A DNA stretch of 64,000 nt from Porticoccus sp905181945 (GCF_047729555.1 NZ_CP159825.1:1302001-1366000), one strand, 5' to 3'. Shown: positions 39,816 through 49,017, counted from the stretch's first letter. Notes: generated by a model not told the origin, from the letters alone. Program-made: numbers and translations.

Positions 39816-40832
39816 TTATTTTCTCAAATCTATCCAATGCCTAGCTAACTCAAGCATGCGATTTGCATATCCCCACTCATTATCAAACCAAACCAAGACT
39901 TTCACTAGTCGCTGCTGGCTAACACGCGTTTGGCTAGCATCGACAATACCGCTCCGCATGTCATGATTGAAATCGCAAGAGGCAAGAGGTTCTTCTGTAT
40001 ATCCAATAATACCAGATAAGATGCCATGAGACGCTTCCTTCAAAACCCTATTCACAGAAGAAACATCTACATCTTTTTTAAGCAAAATAGACAGATCAAT
40101 GACCGATACATTAATCGTAGGCACACGCATAGCTTGAGCTTCAAAACGTCCAGCTAGCTCGGGCAACATTCTATCAATACCCAAAGCTAAACCGGTATCC
40201 ACAGGAATAATAGAATGAATTGCAGCACGTGTTTTTCGCAAGTCAGTATGGTGGTAGGCATCAATAACTGGCTGATCATTCATGGCGGAATGAATAGTTG
40301 TAATTACACCCCCTTCGACCATAAAGGCTTCATGAAGAGTCTTGATAACTGGCACCACACAGTTAGTCGAACAAGATGCATTAGAAATAATAGTTTCATT
40401 GCCATTCAGGCTATCTTCATTAACACCAATGACAATGGTGGCATCTACATTTGGCTCAGCTGGCTGCGAGAAGAGTACTTTTTTAGCTCCAGCCAGTATA
40501 TGTTGTTCTGCCGTCAAGCGATCAGTAAAAGCACCGCTACACTCCAAGACTAGATCAATGTTTAAGGTGACCCAAGGCAACTGACTTATATCTTTGAACT
40601 GAAATATGGAAATATTGTCTCCATTGACCAGTAAGGTGCTATCTGCAAGTTGCACACTACCAGGAAAGTGCCCATGGGTTGAATCGTATTTAGTCAGGTG
40701 TGCTATGGTTTTACAATCAGCAAGCTCGTTAATGGCGACCACTTGTATATACTCACGATGCTTAGATTCATATAATGCGCGCAATACAGAGCGTCCAATG
40801 CGACCATAGCCATTAATAGCCACACGAATCAC
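39816..40832 (-). CDS. epd: Erythrose-4-phosphate dehydrogenase (GAPDH family)
   Basis: Oxidises erythrose 4-phosphate to 4-phosphoerythronate for pyridoxal phosphate synthesis. The 338-residue protein has VAINGYGRIGRSVLRALYE and the catalytic Cys in ISNASCSTNCVVPVIKTL. The segment HSAMNDQPVIDAYHHTDLRK and its place between tkt and pgk are marks of Epd rather than GapA. It may retain some glyceraldehyde-3-phosphate activity; specificity needs assay. Confidence 0.88.
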   Translation of the reverse strand: MIRVAINGYGRIGRSVLRALYESKHREYIQVVAINELADCKTIAHLTKYDSTHGHFPGSVQLADSTLLVNGDNISIFQFKDISQLPWVTLNIDLVLECSGAFTDRLTAEQHILAGAKKVLFSQPAEPNVDATIVIGVNEDSLNGNETIISNASCSTNCVVPVIKTLHEAFMVEGGVITTIHSAMNDQPVIDAYHHTDLRKTRAAIHSIIPVDTGLALGIDRMLPELAGRFEAQAMRVPTINVSVIDLSILLKKDVDVSSVNRVLKEASHGILSGIIGYTEEPLASCDFNHDMRSGIVDASQTRVSQQRLVKVLVWFDNEWGYANRMLELARHWIDLRK

Positions 40833-40876
40833 AACATGTCCTCCTGATTGCCACCCATAGTCTGCTCCAGAATCAA

Positions 40877-42871
40877 TTACAGCTGTACTAAGACGGCATT
40901 AACTACATTGTCCACCGTGAATCCAAAGTGCTCCATTACCTTTCCACCTGGGGCTGATTCACCAAAGGTTGTCATACCAATCACTCTGCCATCAAGTCCA
41001 ACATATTTATACCAATAATCTGCATGGCCTGCCTCTACCGCTACCCGAGCTCTTAGGGTAGGAGGCAAGACTGCGTCACGGTAAGTAGATTCTTGTGCAG
41101 AAAAAATTTCAGCGCAAGGCATTGATACCACTCGGGCATTAATACCCTTCTCAGACAATAGATTTGCAGAATCAAGCGCCAAGCCTACTTCCGAACCAGT
41201 TGCAATAATGATAGCGTCTAAATCTCCTGAGGCCTCATATAATATATAGCCCCCTCTAGATATGTCAGCCACTTGCTGCTTGCTGCGTAGCTGTGCAGTT
41301 AAATTTTGCCTGCTAAACACCAGTGCACTGGGGCCATCGTGTCTCTCGAGGGCTCTCTTCCAGCATGCTGCCGATTCTATGGTATCGCAGGGACGCCAAG
41401 TTTCTAAGTTAGGGGTTGATCGTAGGGTAGTTAATTGTTCTACCGGCTGATGTGTCGGACCGTCCTCGCCCAATCCCACAGAGTCATGAGTGTAGACGAA
41501 GATACTTTTCTGCTTCATGAGTGCCGCCATGCGTACTGCATTCCTAGCGTATTCCATAAATATTAGGAACGTAGCACCATAGGCAATAAATCCACCATGC
41601 AGTGTAATGCCGTTCATCATGCCGCTCATGCCAAACTCACGGACACCATAAAACAAATAATTTCCCGACGCGTCGTTGCTACTAATACCTTTTGATCCAG
41701 ACCAAAGGGTCAAATTTGAACCTGCCAAATCAGCAGAGCCTCCCAATAATTCCGGCAGCAAGGGTCCATAGACATTCAAACAATTCTGTGATGCCTTTCG
41801 AGATGCAATCTTTTCCATCTTTTCTTGGCACTGACTAATGTAAGTATTCGCCTTCTCATTAAAATCTTTAGGTAGATCTCCACTCAAACGACGCTCAAGC
41901 TCTATAGCAAGTTCAGGGTGGGCATTACGGTAACTACTTAATTTTTTATTCCATTCCGATTGAGAGTTCATACCTTTTTTAACTGCATTCCATCGTGTGT
42001 ACATATCTGATGGAATCTCAAACGGACCAAGCTTCCAACCCAGCTGCTTACGAGCTAGCTCGATTTCTTCAGTGCCCAATGGTGCCCCATGGCAGTCTTC
42101 CTTGCCTTGCTTGTTGGGAGAACCAAAACCAATAATAGTCTTACAGCATATTAAGGTAGGTTGATTTTTTTGCATGCGAGCTTCCTCAATAGCCGCCTTT
42201 ATCGCATCAGCATCATGCCCGTCAACATGAGGAATTACCTGCCAACCATACGCCTCAAAGCGAACCGGCGTGTCATCTGTAAACCATCCTTCAACTTCGC
42301 CATCAATGGATATGCCATTATCGTCATAAAAAGCAATCAACTTACCCAATTTTTGGGTGCCAGCCAAAGAAGAGACTTCATGTGAAATTCCCTCCATAAG
42401 ACAACCATCGCCCAAGAAGCAATATGTGTAATGATCTACAATCTCATGCCCTTCTCTATTAAACTGTGCGGCTAGGACTTTCTCGGCTAATGCCATCCCT
42501 ACAGCATTACTCAACCCTTGTCCCAACGGACCTGTTGTTGTTTCTATACCTGGCGTATATCCATACTCCGGATGTCCGGGTGTTTTTGAATGTAGCTGAC
42601 GAAAATTCTTTAGATCTTCTATGGATAGATCGTAGCCGCTTAAATGCAGCAATGAATATAACAACATAGACCCATGGCCATTAGATAACACAAAGCGATC
42701 ACGATCGGCCCAAGACGGATCCGCAGGATTATGATTCAAATAGTCATTCCATAGCACCTCAGCGATATCTGCCATCCCCATGGGTGCCCCAGGATGGCCA
42801 CTATTAGCCTTCTGAACAGCATCCATACTCAGTGAGCGAATTGCATTGGCAAGATCACGTCTAGAAAGCAT
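40877..42871 (-). CDS. tkt: Transketolase
   Basis: Thiamine-diphosphate enzyme of the pentose phosphate pathway. The 664-residue protein starts MLSRRDLANAIRSLSMDAVQKANSGHPG. It has the ThDP site FLGDGCLMEGISHEVSSLAG, TTGPLGQGLSNAVGMA, GFGSPNKQGKEDCHGAPLG and the second-domain THDSVGLGEDGPTHQPVEQL. Length matches E. coli (663). It opens the tkt-epd-pgk-fba block, and its promoter region is shared with sahR. Confidence 0.96.
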   Translation of the reverse strand: MLSRRDLANAIRSLSMDAVQKANSGHPGAPMGMADIAEVLWNDYLNHNPADPSWADRDRFVLSNGHGSMLLYSLLHLSGYDLSIEDLKNFRQLHSKTPGHPEYGYTPGIETTTGPLGQGLSNAVGMALAEKVLAAQFNREGHEIVDHYTYCFLGDGCLMEGISHEVSSLAGTQKLGKLIAFYDDNGISIDGEVEGWFTDDTPVRFEAYGWQVIPHVDGHDADAIKAAIEEARMQKNQPTLICCKTIIGFGSPNKQGKEDCHGAPLGTEEIELARKQLGWKLGPFEIPSDMYTRWNAVKKGMNSQSEWNKKLSSYRNAHPELAIELERRLSGDLPKDFNEKANTYISQCQEKMEKIASRKASQNCLNVYGPLLPELLGGSADLAGSNLTLWSGSKGISSNDASGNYLFYGVREFGMSGMMNGITLHGGFIAYGATFLIFMEYARNAVRMAALMKQKSIFVYTHDSVGLGEDGPTHQPVEQLTTLRSTPNLETWRPCDTIESAACWKRALERHDGPSALVFSRQNLTAQLRSKQQVADISRGGYILYEASGDLDAIIIATGSEVGLALDSANLLSEKGINARVVSMPCAEIFSAQESTYRDAVLPPTLRARVAVEAGHADYWYKYVGLDGRVIGMTTFGESAPGGKVMEHFGFTVDNVVNAVLVQL

Positions 42872-42973
42872 TTAAAGACTCCTACTTAAATAAATCATTG
42901 AGACATTCAAAAAAACGGGGTGACATTCTCTCTTACTAAGAGACTCTCGTAAACACTCTAATTATACACTTTA

Positions 42974-43001
42974 ATCTATATCAATATTTTTTGATATAGA
43001 T
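42974..43001. promoter_or_regulatory. Palindromic operator between tkt and sahR
   Basis: A perfect inverted repeat with 11-bp arms, ATCTATATCAA (42974-42984) and TTGATATAGAT (42991-43001), separated by TATTTT. Its right arm contains the putative -35 box of sahR. ArsR-family dimers bind such AT-rich palindromes. It lies only in this divergent region; I see no second copy before metK or ahcY. Confidence 0.75.
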
Positions 43002-43019
43002 ATAGAGTTGTGATAAAAT
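42991..43019 (+). promoter_or_regulatory. Sigma-70 promoter of sahR
   Basis: TTGATA (42991-42996), a 17-nt spacer and TAAAAT (43014-43019). The -35 is inside the palindrome, so bound repressor would block it. Predicted start near 43026 leaves almost no 5' UTR before the ATG at 43028. Confidence 0.6.
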
Positions 43020-43027
43020 TGTTACAA

Positions 43028-44032
43028 ATGATAAATACCGCTCAACAAATAAACGCTTCTTATCTCAACCAAACAGCTTTGAATACAACTGCCTTAGCAG
43101 TTTTCTTCAAAGCTGCTGGAGAACCACTTCGTTTAGATATTCTCAGAGTCCTGCAACATAACGCCTATGGCGTCCTTGAGCTCAGCGAACTCTTTGAGGT
43201 AAAGCAATCTGGCATGAGCCATCATTTAAAAGTGCTTGCTAATGCCGGACTTGTTGTTACACGCAGAGAAGGTAACACAATATTTTATAGGCGCTCTCCG
43301 CTACCTGCAAAACCAGCTATGCAAGATCTGCATCGTGGTCTTTTTGCAACTATTGATTTGATTGAGATTTGTTCTGATCTAGCACAGCGAATTCAACTTA
43401 TAAACCTTGAGCGCACTCGAGCTTCACGAGAATTTTTTGAACAAAATGTTAGCCAGTTTCATGCAAATCAGGACCTAATCGCTAGCTATGCCCAATACGG
43501 GCAAACAGTAACTGAGTTTTTGGATGCGACGTCTACAAAAAAGGGTCGAGTTCTTGAGGTGGGGCCAGGAGAAGGGGCTTTTCTTTTAGAGCTTTCAAGA
43601 CGATTTGATCGGGTAATTGCTCTCGACACATCAAAAGAAATGCTTGCTCTGTCTCAAAAAAAAATCCAAGATCAAAAATTAGCTAACGTAGAGCTAATTC
43701 ATGGCGATACTCGGCTAGCCTTAGAAGAGGAACTGGTAGTTGATTGTATCACCTTGAATATGGTGCTTCATCATGCGCCAGATCCAGCAGCTATTTTGAG
43801 TGACCTGGCTAGATTGCTTAAAAAAAATGGTGTCTTGCTCATTACAGAACTCTGCCATCACGACCAAACTTGGGCGTATGAATCATGTGGCGATCTATGG
43901 CTCGGCTTTGAACCCAACGACTTAAGCAGTTGGGCTGACGCTGCAGGGCTAGATGAAGGAGAAAGTCTTTATCTTGCTCAACGCAATGGTTTTCAAATAC
44001 AACTGCGGCAATTTTTTAAAAAAACTAAGTGA
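43028..44032 (+). CDS. sahR: SahR-type transcriptional regulator (ArsR HTH fused to SAM-methyltransferase-like domain)
   Basis: Predicted repressor of SAM-cycle genes. The N-terminal ArsR winged helix (FKAAGEPLRLDILRVL, then VKQSGMSHHLKVLANAGL) precedes a class I methyltransferase-like domain with motif I VLEVGPGEGAFLLEL. In SahR this domain is known to bind S-adenosylhomocysteine, which lifts repression. It stands directly upstream of metK-ahcY-metF, the core SahR regulon, which supports the name. The frame is open from a GTG at 43010, but the promoter overlaps that codon, so I place the start at the ATG at 43028 (334 residues). Neither start has a clear Shine-Dalgarno. Confidence 0.85.
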   Translation: MINTAQQINASYLNQTALNTTALAVFFKAAGEPLRLDILRVLQHNAYGVLELSELFEVKQSGMSHHLKVLANAGLVVTRREGNTIFYRRSPLPAKPAMQDLHRGLFATIDLIEICSDLAQRIQLINLERTRASREFFEQNVSQFHANQDLIASYAQYGQTVTEFLDATSTKKGRVLEVGPGEGAFLLELSRRFDRVIALDTSKEMLALSQKKIQDQKLANVELIHGDTRLALEEELVVDCITLNMVLHHAPDPAAILSDLARLLKKNGVLLITELCHHDQTWAYESCGDLWLGFEPNDLSSWADAAGLDEGESLYLAQRNGFQIQLRQFFKKTK

Positions 44033-44060
44033 CTATTTATCACAACAGGAAAAAATCTAT

Positions 44061-45215
44061 ATGTCTAATTACAGTCTTTTTACTTCAGAATCTGTTTCCG
44101 AAGGACACCCAGACAAAATGGCTGATCAAATTTCTGATGCGATCTTAGATGCTATTCTTAAAGATGATCCTCATTCTCGGGTTGCCGCAGAAACAATGGT
44201 CAAAACAGGCATGGTTGTCATTGCTGGTGAAGTAAGGACAAATACTTATGTCGATTTGGAGGATATTGTCCGTAATGTCATTACAGGCATTGGCTACACA
44301 AGTTCTGATATAGGTTTTGATGGTGCCTCATGTGCCGTAATTAATGCCATCGGCAAACAGTCTAATGATATTGCTATAGGCGTAGATGAAGGTGAAGGAA
44401 AAGAACTAGGGGCTGGAGATCAAGGTTTGATGTTTGGCTATGCAACCAATGAAACAAAAGTCCTGATGCCAGCGCCTATTTACTATGCGCACCGGCTAGT
44501 AGAACGACAAGCCCAGTTGCGGAAAAATAGTGAGTTAGCGTGGTTGCGTCCTGATGCCAAAAGCCAACTAACCTTGCGCTATGATAATGGTGTGCCTGTT
44601 GCAGTAGATGCCGTCGTGCTTTCCACTCAACATACCCCTAATGTCTCGCTGTCGGATCTTCGAGAAGCTGTACTTGAAGAAATCATTAAACCGGTGATTC
44701 CGGAAGAATGGCTTCACAAAGATACCCAATATCACATCAACCCCACGGGACAGTTCATTATTGGCGGCCCTATGGGGGACTGTGGACTCACTGGTCGAAA
44801 AATTATTGTTGATACCTATGGCGGAATGGCACGCCATGGTGGTGGAGCATTTTCAGGGAAAGATCCATCTAAGGTTGATAGATCTGCAGCCTATGCTGCG
44901 CGCTATGTGGCAAAAAATATTGTGGCAGCAGGCATTGCTAATCGTTGCGAAATACAAGTTTCTTATGCAATTGGTGTTGCGGAGCCAACCTCCATCAGCA
45001 TCAATACCTTTAATACAGGAAAACTTGGTGATGACGAAATTGTGCGCTTGGTGCGAGAGAATTTTGATCTTCGTCCACAAGGCGTCATTGATATGCTGGA
45101 TCTAAAACGACCTATTTACCAAGCTACCTCAGCCTATGGGCACTTTGGCAGAGAGGAAGAGAACTTCACGTGGGAGCGAACCAATAAAGCTAGTGTTCTA
45201 AAAGCCTCTTTATAA
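44061..45215 (+). CDS. metK: S-adenosylmethionine synthetase
   Basis: Makes SAM from methionine and ATP. The 384-residue protein starts MSNYSLFTSESVSEGHPDKM. It has GAGDQGLMFGYATNET, RPDAKSQLTLRYDNG, GGPMGDCGLTGRKIIVDTYG and GGGAFSGKDPSKVDRSAAYA, all family motifs. The ATG at 44061 fits the family N-terminus; the open frame begins 108 nt earlier within sahR. It lies 28 nt after the sahR stop, so they are probably cotranscribed. Confidence 0.97.
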   Translation: MSNYSLFTSESVSEGHPDKMADQISDAILDAILKDDPHSRVAAETMVKTGMVVIAGEVRTNTYVDLEDIVRNVITGIGYTSSDIGFDGASCAVINAIGKQSNDIAIGVDEGEGKELGAGDQGLMFGYATNETKVLMPAPIYYAHRLVERQAQLRKNSELAWLRPDAKSQLTLRYDNGVPVAVDAVVLSTQHTPNVSLSDLREAVLEEIIKPVIPEEWLHKDTQYHINPTGQFIIGGPMGDCGLTGRKIIVDTYGGMARHGGGAFSGKDPSKVDRSAAYAARYVAKNIVAAGIANRCEIQVSYAIGVAEPTSISINTFNTGKLGDDEIVRLVRENFDLRPQGVIDMLDLKRPIYQATSAYGHFGREEENFTWERTNKASVLKASL

Positions 45216-45261
45216 GAGATTATTTTACTAAAATTCAAATTAATATCGAAAGGAACAGAAA

Positions 45262-46635
45262 ATGAACAATATGATTATTAATAACGACTATAAGGTCGCA
45301 GACATTACTCTAGCAGATTATGGCCGCAAAGAAATTGCCATAGCAGAAACAGAAATGCCTGCATTAATAGCTCTCAGGAAAAAGTATCATGCAGCGCAAC
45401 CCCTCCAGGGAGCAAAGATTCTCGGCTGTATTCATATGACCATCCAAACAGCTGTATTAATCGAAACGCTCGAAGCTTTAGGAGCTGAAGTGCGTTGGAC
45501 GTCTTGTAACATTTTCTCAACACAAGATCATGCAGCAGCGGCAATTGCTGCAAATGGCACGGCTGTCTTTGCCTGGAAAGGTGAAACTGAAGAAGAATAC
45601 GAGTGGTGTCTTGAACAGCAAATCCTGAAAGATGGAGAACTTTGGGATGCAAATATGATTCTTGATGACGGCGGTGATTTAACAGGGCTGCTTCATGAAA
45701 AATATCCGCAAGTGTTAGAACATGTTCATGGGGTCACGGAGGAAACAACAACTGGCGTGCATCGTCTTTATGAAATGCTCAACAATGGCGAACTAAAGAT
45801 ACCGGCCATTAACGTAAATGATTCTGTTACAAAATCCAAGAACGACAATAAATATGGTTGTCGCCACAGCCTCAGTGATGCTCTCAAGCGTGCAACTGAT
45901 CATTTGCTTTCAGGGAAAAAGGCCCTCGTTATTGGCTATGGTGATGTTGGCAAGGGTTCTGCGCAATCGTTACGCCAAGAAGGCATGATTGTAAAAGTCA
46001 CTGAGATAGACCCAATCTGTGCGATGCAGGCATGCATGGATGGATTTGAAGTGGTGTCTCCCTATGTCGACGGTGACCCGTCTAAGGCTGTAGACAGTGC
46101 CTTGTTGAGAACAACAGACCTACTAGTGACTGCCACTGGCAACTACAATGTGTGTGATGCAGATATCCTAAATAACCTAAAAACAGGTTGTGTTGTATGT
46201 AACATTGGTCATTTTGATAATGAAATTGATACTGCTTATATGCGAAAAAATTGGAAATGGGTTGAAGTAAAAGCACAAGTCCATCAAGTTTTTAGAGACT
46301 CTGCAACAAATGACTACTTATTGCTGCTCTCCGAAGGAAGGCTAGTTAACCTAGGAAATGCTACGGGACATCCCAGCCGAATAATGGATGGATCGTTTGC
46401 AAACCAAGTGTTAGCTCAAATGCATATTTACAAGCAAGCTTTTGCGCATCAAGATAATGCTACTAAAGTAGATTTATTGCGTGTAGAGGTGCTACCGAAA
46501 AAACTAGACGAAGAAGTAGCTATTGAGATGGTGAAAGGGTTTAGCGGCACACTCACTCGCCTCAAAGCCTCGCAAGCTAAGTACATCAACGTACCTATCG
46601 ATGGTCCTTTTAAGGACGATAGCTACAAATACTAA
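45262..46635 (+). CDS. ahcY: S-adenosylhomocysteine hydrolase
   Basis: Splits S-adenosylhomocysteine to homocysteine and adenosine, removing the product inhibitor of methyltransferases. The 457-residue protein has LADYGRKEIAIAETEMPAL, CNIFSTQDHAAAAIA, INVNDSVTKSKNDN and the NAD-binding VIGYGDVGKGSAQSLR. It ends in GPFKDDSYKY, the conserved C-terminus with the Lys-Tyr that reaches the neighbouring subunit. It has a strong AAAGGAAC Shine-Dalgarno. It uses the AhcY route rather than Pfs/LuxS. Confidence 0.97.
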   Translation: MNNMIINNDYKVADITLADYGRKEIAIAETEMPALIALRKKYHAAQPLQGAKILGCIHMTIQTAVLIETLEALGAEVRWTSCNIFSTQDHAAAAIAANGTAVFAWKGETEEEYEWCLEQQILKDGELWDANMILDDGGDLTGLLHEKYPQVLEHVHGVTEETTTGVHRLYEMLNNGELKIPAINVNDSVTKSKNDNKYGCRHSLSDALKRATDHLLSGKKALVIGYGDVGKGSAQSLRQEGMIVKVTEIDPICAMQACMDGFEVVSPYVDGDPSKAVDSALLRTTDLLVTATGNYNVCDADILNNLKTGCVVCNIGHFDNEIDTAYMRKNWKWVEVKAQVHQVFRDSATNDYLLLLSEGRLVNLGNATGHPSRIMDGSFANQVLAQMHIYKQAFAHQDNATKVDLLRVEVLPKKLDEEVAIEMVKGFSGTLTRLKASQAKYINVPIDGPFKDDSYKY

Positions 46636-46683
46636 TTAATTAACCTAGCAACTAGCACTGCTATTGAAAATCCCTGGTAAACT

Positions 46684-47535
46684 ATGAATACTCGCCATTT
46701 GAGTTTTGAGTTCTTCCCGCCTAAGACTCCCGAAGGAAAGGAGAAACTTATTCATGTGCATCGCAAACTGAGTGAGCTCCAGCCAGAGTTTTTCTCGGTC
46801 ACCTATGGTGCAGGCGGTTCAACCAGAGAATTTACTAGGGATTTTGTATTAGCGATTCAGGCTGCAGGTTCCAGTGCAGTCCCTCACCTCTCTGTGTGTG
46901 CAGACGAAAAATCATCGTTACTCACACTACTTCATGAATACAAAGATGCAGGAATCAAAAAAATTGTAGCGCTCCGAGGTGACTTGCCCTCTGGTATGGG
47001 TGGGCCCAAGCAGCTTATTTATGCAAATGAACTTGTTTCTTTTATCCGTGAGCACTTTGGTGACAGCTTTGAGCTTTTAGTTGCTGCTTACCCGGAGATT
47101 CACCCCGAAGCTGAGAGCTATGAAAAAGATATTTATTGGCTGAAGAAAAAATTTGAAGCTGGCGCCAGTCGTGGAATCACCCAGTACTTCTACAATCCTG
47201 ACAGCTATGCTTATTTTATAGAACAGTGCCAAAAAGTAGGCATTGAAGCTCCAATCATTCCTGGCATTATGCCCATTACCAATTACCATAATTTGATTCG
47301 ATTCTCAGATAGTTGTGGTGCTGACATTCCACGCTGGATCAAGAAAAGGCTTCATCAGTATGGTGATGATATCGATAGCATCAGAGATTTTGGGTTAGAC
47401 ATTGTAACTAGTCTCTGCGAGAACCTGCTTTCAAATGGCGCGCCCGGTTTGCACTTCTATACAATGAACCAAGCAGACGTGAGTCTCTCTTTATGCAAAA
47501 GGCTGGGTTTTCTTGACGCTGATGCGAAACACTAG
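46684..47535 (+). CDS. metF: Methylenetetrahydrofolate reductase
   Basis: Flavoenzyme making 5-methyl-THF for homocysteine methylation. The 283-residue protein has HLSFEFFPPKTPEGKEKL, FSVTYGAGGSTREFT, IVALRGDLPSGMG, GASRGITQYFYNPDSY and PGIMPITNYHNLIRFSDSCG. Length fits the family. It follows ahcY by 48 nt in the SAM-cycle operon; the methyl acceptor enzyme MetH or MetE is not in this window. Confidence 0.96.
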   Translation: MNTRHLSFEFFPPKTPEGKEKLIHVHRKLSELQPEFFSVTYGAGGSTREFTRDFVLAIQAAGSSAVPHLSVCADEKSSLLTLLHEYKDAGIKKIVALRGDLPSGMGGPKQLIYANELVSFIREHFGDSFELLVAAYPEIHPEAESYEKDIYWLKKKFEAGASRGITQYFYNPDSYAYFIEQCQKVGIEAPIIPGIMPITNYHNLIRFSDSCGADIPRWIKKRLHQYGDDIDSIRDFGLDIVTSLCENLLSNGAPGLHFYTMNQADVSLSLCKRLGFLDADAKH

Positions 47536-48256
47536 AATTTTCACAAACCAAACTCTCTCGCCCGGACTAGAGATAACACTTGATGACGTGGTCTCCAAAC
47601 ACCTGGGAACCGTTTTAAGGTTAACTACGGGAGATCCGGTCATATTATTTGATGGTCAGGGCGGAGAATTTAAAGCAACCATCAGAGGATCTAGCAAGAA
47701 AAAAGTGACTGTGCTTATTGGTGACTACCTGGAGACCAACCGAGAGTCGCCATTACATATTCATTTGGGTATTGGTCTTTCGCGTGGCGATCGCATGGAC
47801 TGGGTCATACAAAAAGCCACTGAAGTTGGAGTTACTGAAATAACGCCACTGATTACTCAAAGAACAGAAGTAAAGTTGGTCGAAAATAGAATACAAAACA
47901 AGTTATCCCACTGGCAAAAAATCTGCATTAGCGCTTGCGAGCAATCCTATAGAACTGAAATTCCTCAAATACACTTACCCATCAAAATGAACCAGTGGAT
48001 TACTGACGTCAAATCAGAAAAAAAACTGGTGCTCCATCATCGTGGAGACAAGACCCTCTCGGCCATCAAAGAAAAAAATATTTCGAGTGTTTCTCTTTTG
48101 GTGGGTCCTGAAGGCGGCCTTACCGAGGAAGAAATACAAGCATCTATACATAAGAACTTTGAGCAACTGACGCTTGGACCAAGGGTTCTACGTACAGAAA
48201 CGGCCCCGGTTGCTGCGATCAGCATCATTCAATCCATATGGGGCGACTTTGTTTAG
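47522..48256 (+). CDS. rsmE: 16S rRNA m3U1498 methyltransferase
   Basis: SPOUT-type methyltransferase that modifies U1498 of 16S rRNA using SAM. The 244-residue protein has an N-terminal PUA-like domain (KHLGTVLRLTTGDPVILFDG) and the trefoil-knot motifs LLVGPEGGLTEEEIQ and LGPRVLRTETAPVAAISIIQ. I chose the ATG at 47522, which matches the family MR-I start; it overlaps the metF 3' end by 14 nt. A SAM-user lies at the end of the operon that makes and recycles SAM. Confidence 0.93.
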   Translation: MRNTRIFTNQTLSPGLEITLDDVVSKHLGTVLRLTTGDPVILFDGQGGEFKATIRGSSKKKVTVLIGDYLETNRESPLHIHLGIGLSRGDRMDWVIQKATEVGVTEITPLITQRTEVKLVENRIQNKLSHWQKICISACEQSYRTEIPQIHLPIKMNQWITDVKSEKKLVLHHRGDKTLSAIKEKNISSVSLLVGPEGGLTEEEIQASIHKNFEQLTLGPRVLRTETAPVAAISIIQSIWGDFV

Positions 48257-48276
48257 AAGTCAGACTACGAGGACAT

Positions 48277-48313
48277 AAAAAAAGAGTCGAAGATATACTC
48301 TTGACCCTTTTTC
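48277..48313. terminator. Bidirectional terminator between rsmE and secB
   Basis: AAGAGT (near 48282) pairs with ACTCTT (near 48297), and the outer A-run and T-run (AAAAAAAGAGTC, GACCCTTTTT) can extend the stem. The genes are convergent, so it can serve both strands. The stem is short. Confidence 0.5.
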
Positions 48314-48340
48314 TACAAAAATTTTATCTAACCAAAAATA

Positions 48341-48811
48341 TTAATGCTTCTTTTCTTTTTCTAGCGCTTCTTTAGCTTTTTTGGCTTCCTGCTTTTCTTT
48401 GTACATCGCATCAAAGTTGATGGGTGCAAGCATCATCGGAGGATACCCAGCCTTAAGTAGCACATTGTCTAATGTCTCCCTAAGATAAGGGAACATAATT
48501 AAAGGGCAAGCAGAGTGAAGCGCTTCATCCAAACGTTCGTCTGAAAAACCGCTAATCAAAAACAGTGCCGCCTGATCAATTTCATGAGTAAAAGCTACAA
48601 TATTTTCATTTGTTGCTGTCACTTTAACAGTGATGATGACCTCATAGCGACCATCGCTATCAATAGCTGTATTCGTAATATTAAGATCTAACGTAGTTTC
48701 CGGCTTCCAGTCAGTGCCAAAAACACCTGCTGAGTTAGGAGACGTAAATAGATTTTTTTTCAAATAAATTTTTTGCATCGAAAAATGCGGTTGATTAGTC
48801 TCTTCTGACAT
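48341..48811 (-). CDS. secB: Protein-export chaperone SecB
   Basis: Tetrameric chaperone that holds precursors unfolded and hands them to SecA. The 156-residue protein has FSMQKIYLKKNLFTSPNSAG, YEVIITVKVTATNEN, CPLIMFPYLRETLDNVLLKAGYPP and MLAPINFDAMYKEK, all typical of SecB. The C-terminal tail is charged and Lys-rich. The 254-nt gap upstream contains only the acx terminator. Confidence 0.95.
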   Translation of the reverse strand: MSEETNQPHFSMQKIYLKKNLFTSPNSAGVFGTDWKPETTLDLNITNTAIDSDGRYEVIITVKVTATNENIVAFTHEIDQAALFLISGFSDERLDEALHSACPLIMFPYLRETLDNVLLKAGYPPMMLAPINFDAMYKEKQEAKKAKEALEKEKKH

Positions 48812-49017
48812 TTCTTTTTCCTTGATTTTTTTGTGGTCTGATTGCGACCCAAACGATTGTCCAGAGATGAGGTGGAAGTTCGTACTTAGCCATCAAAAAG
48901 TCGCTGAAAATACAACTCAGTTGCCTTATGAGTATTTGGAAACTATTGCATCCATGACTGAATAGATTTTTATAAGCTTCAGACTCACATTGAGATAAAG
49001 TATTTTAAACCGAAAAT

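Noticed and set aside
44033..45261. SAM or SAH riboswitch ahead of metK or ahcY
   Set aside because: The gaps are 28 and 46 nt, too short for such aptamers, and no family core is seen. Control by SahR explains the cluster better.
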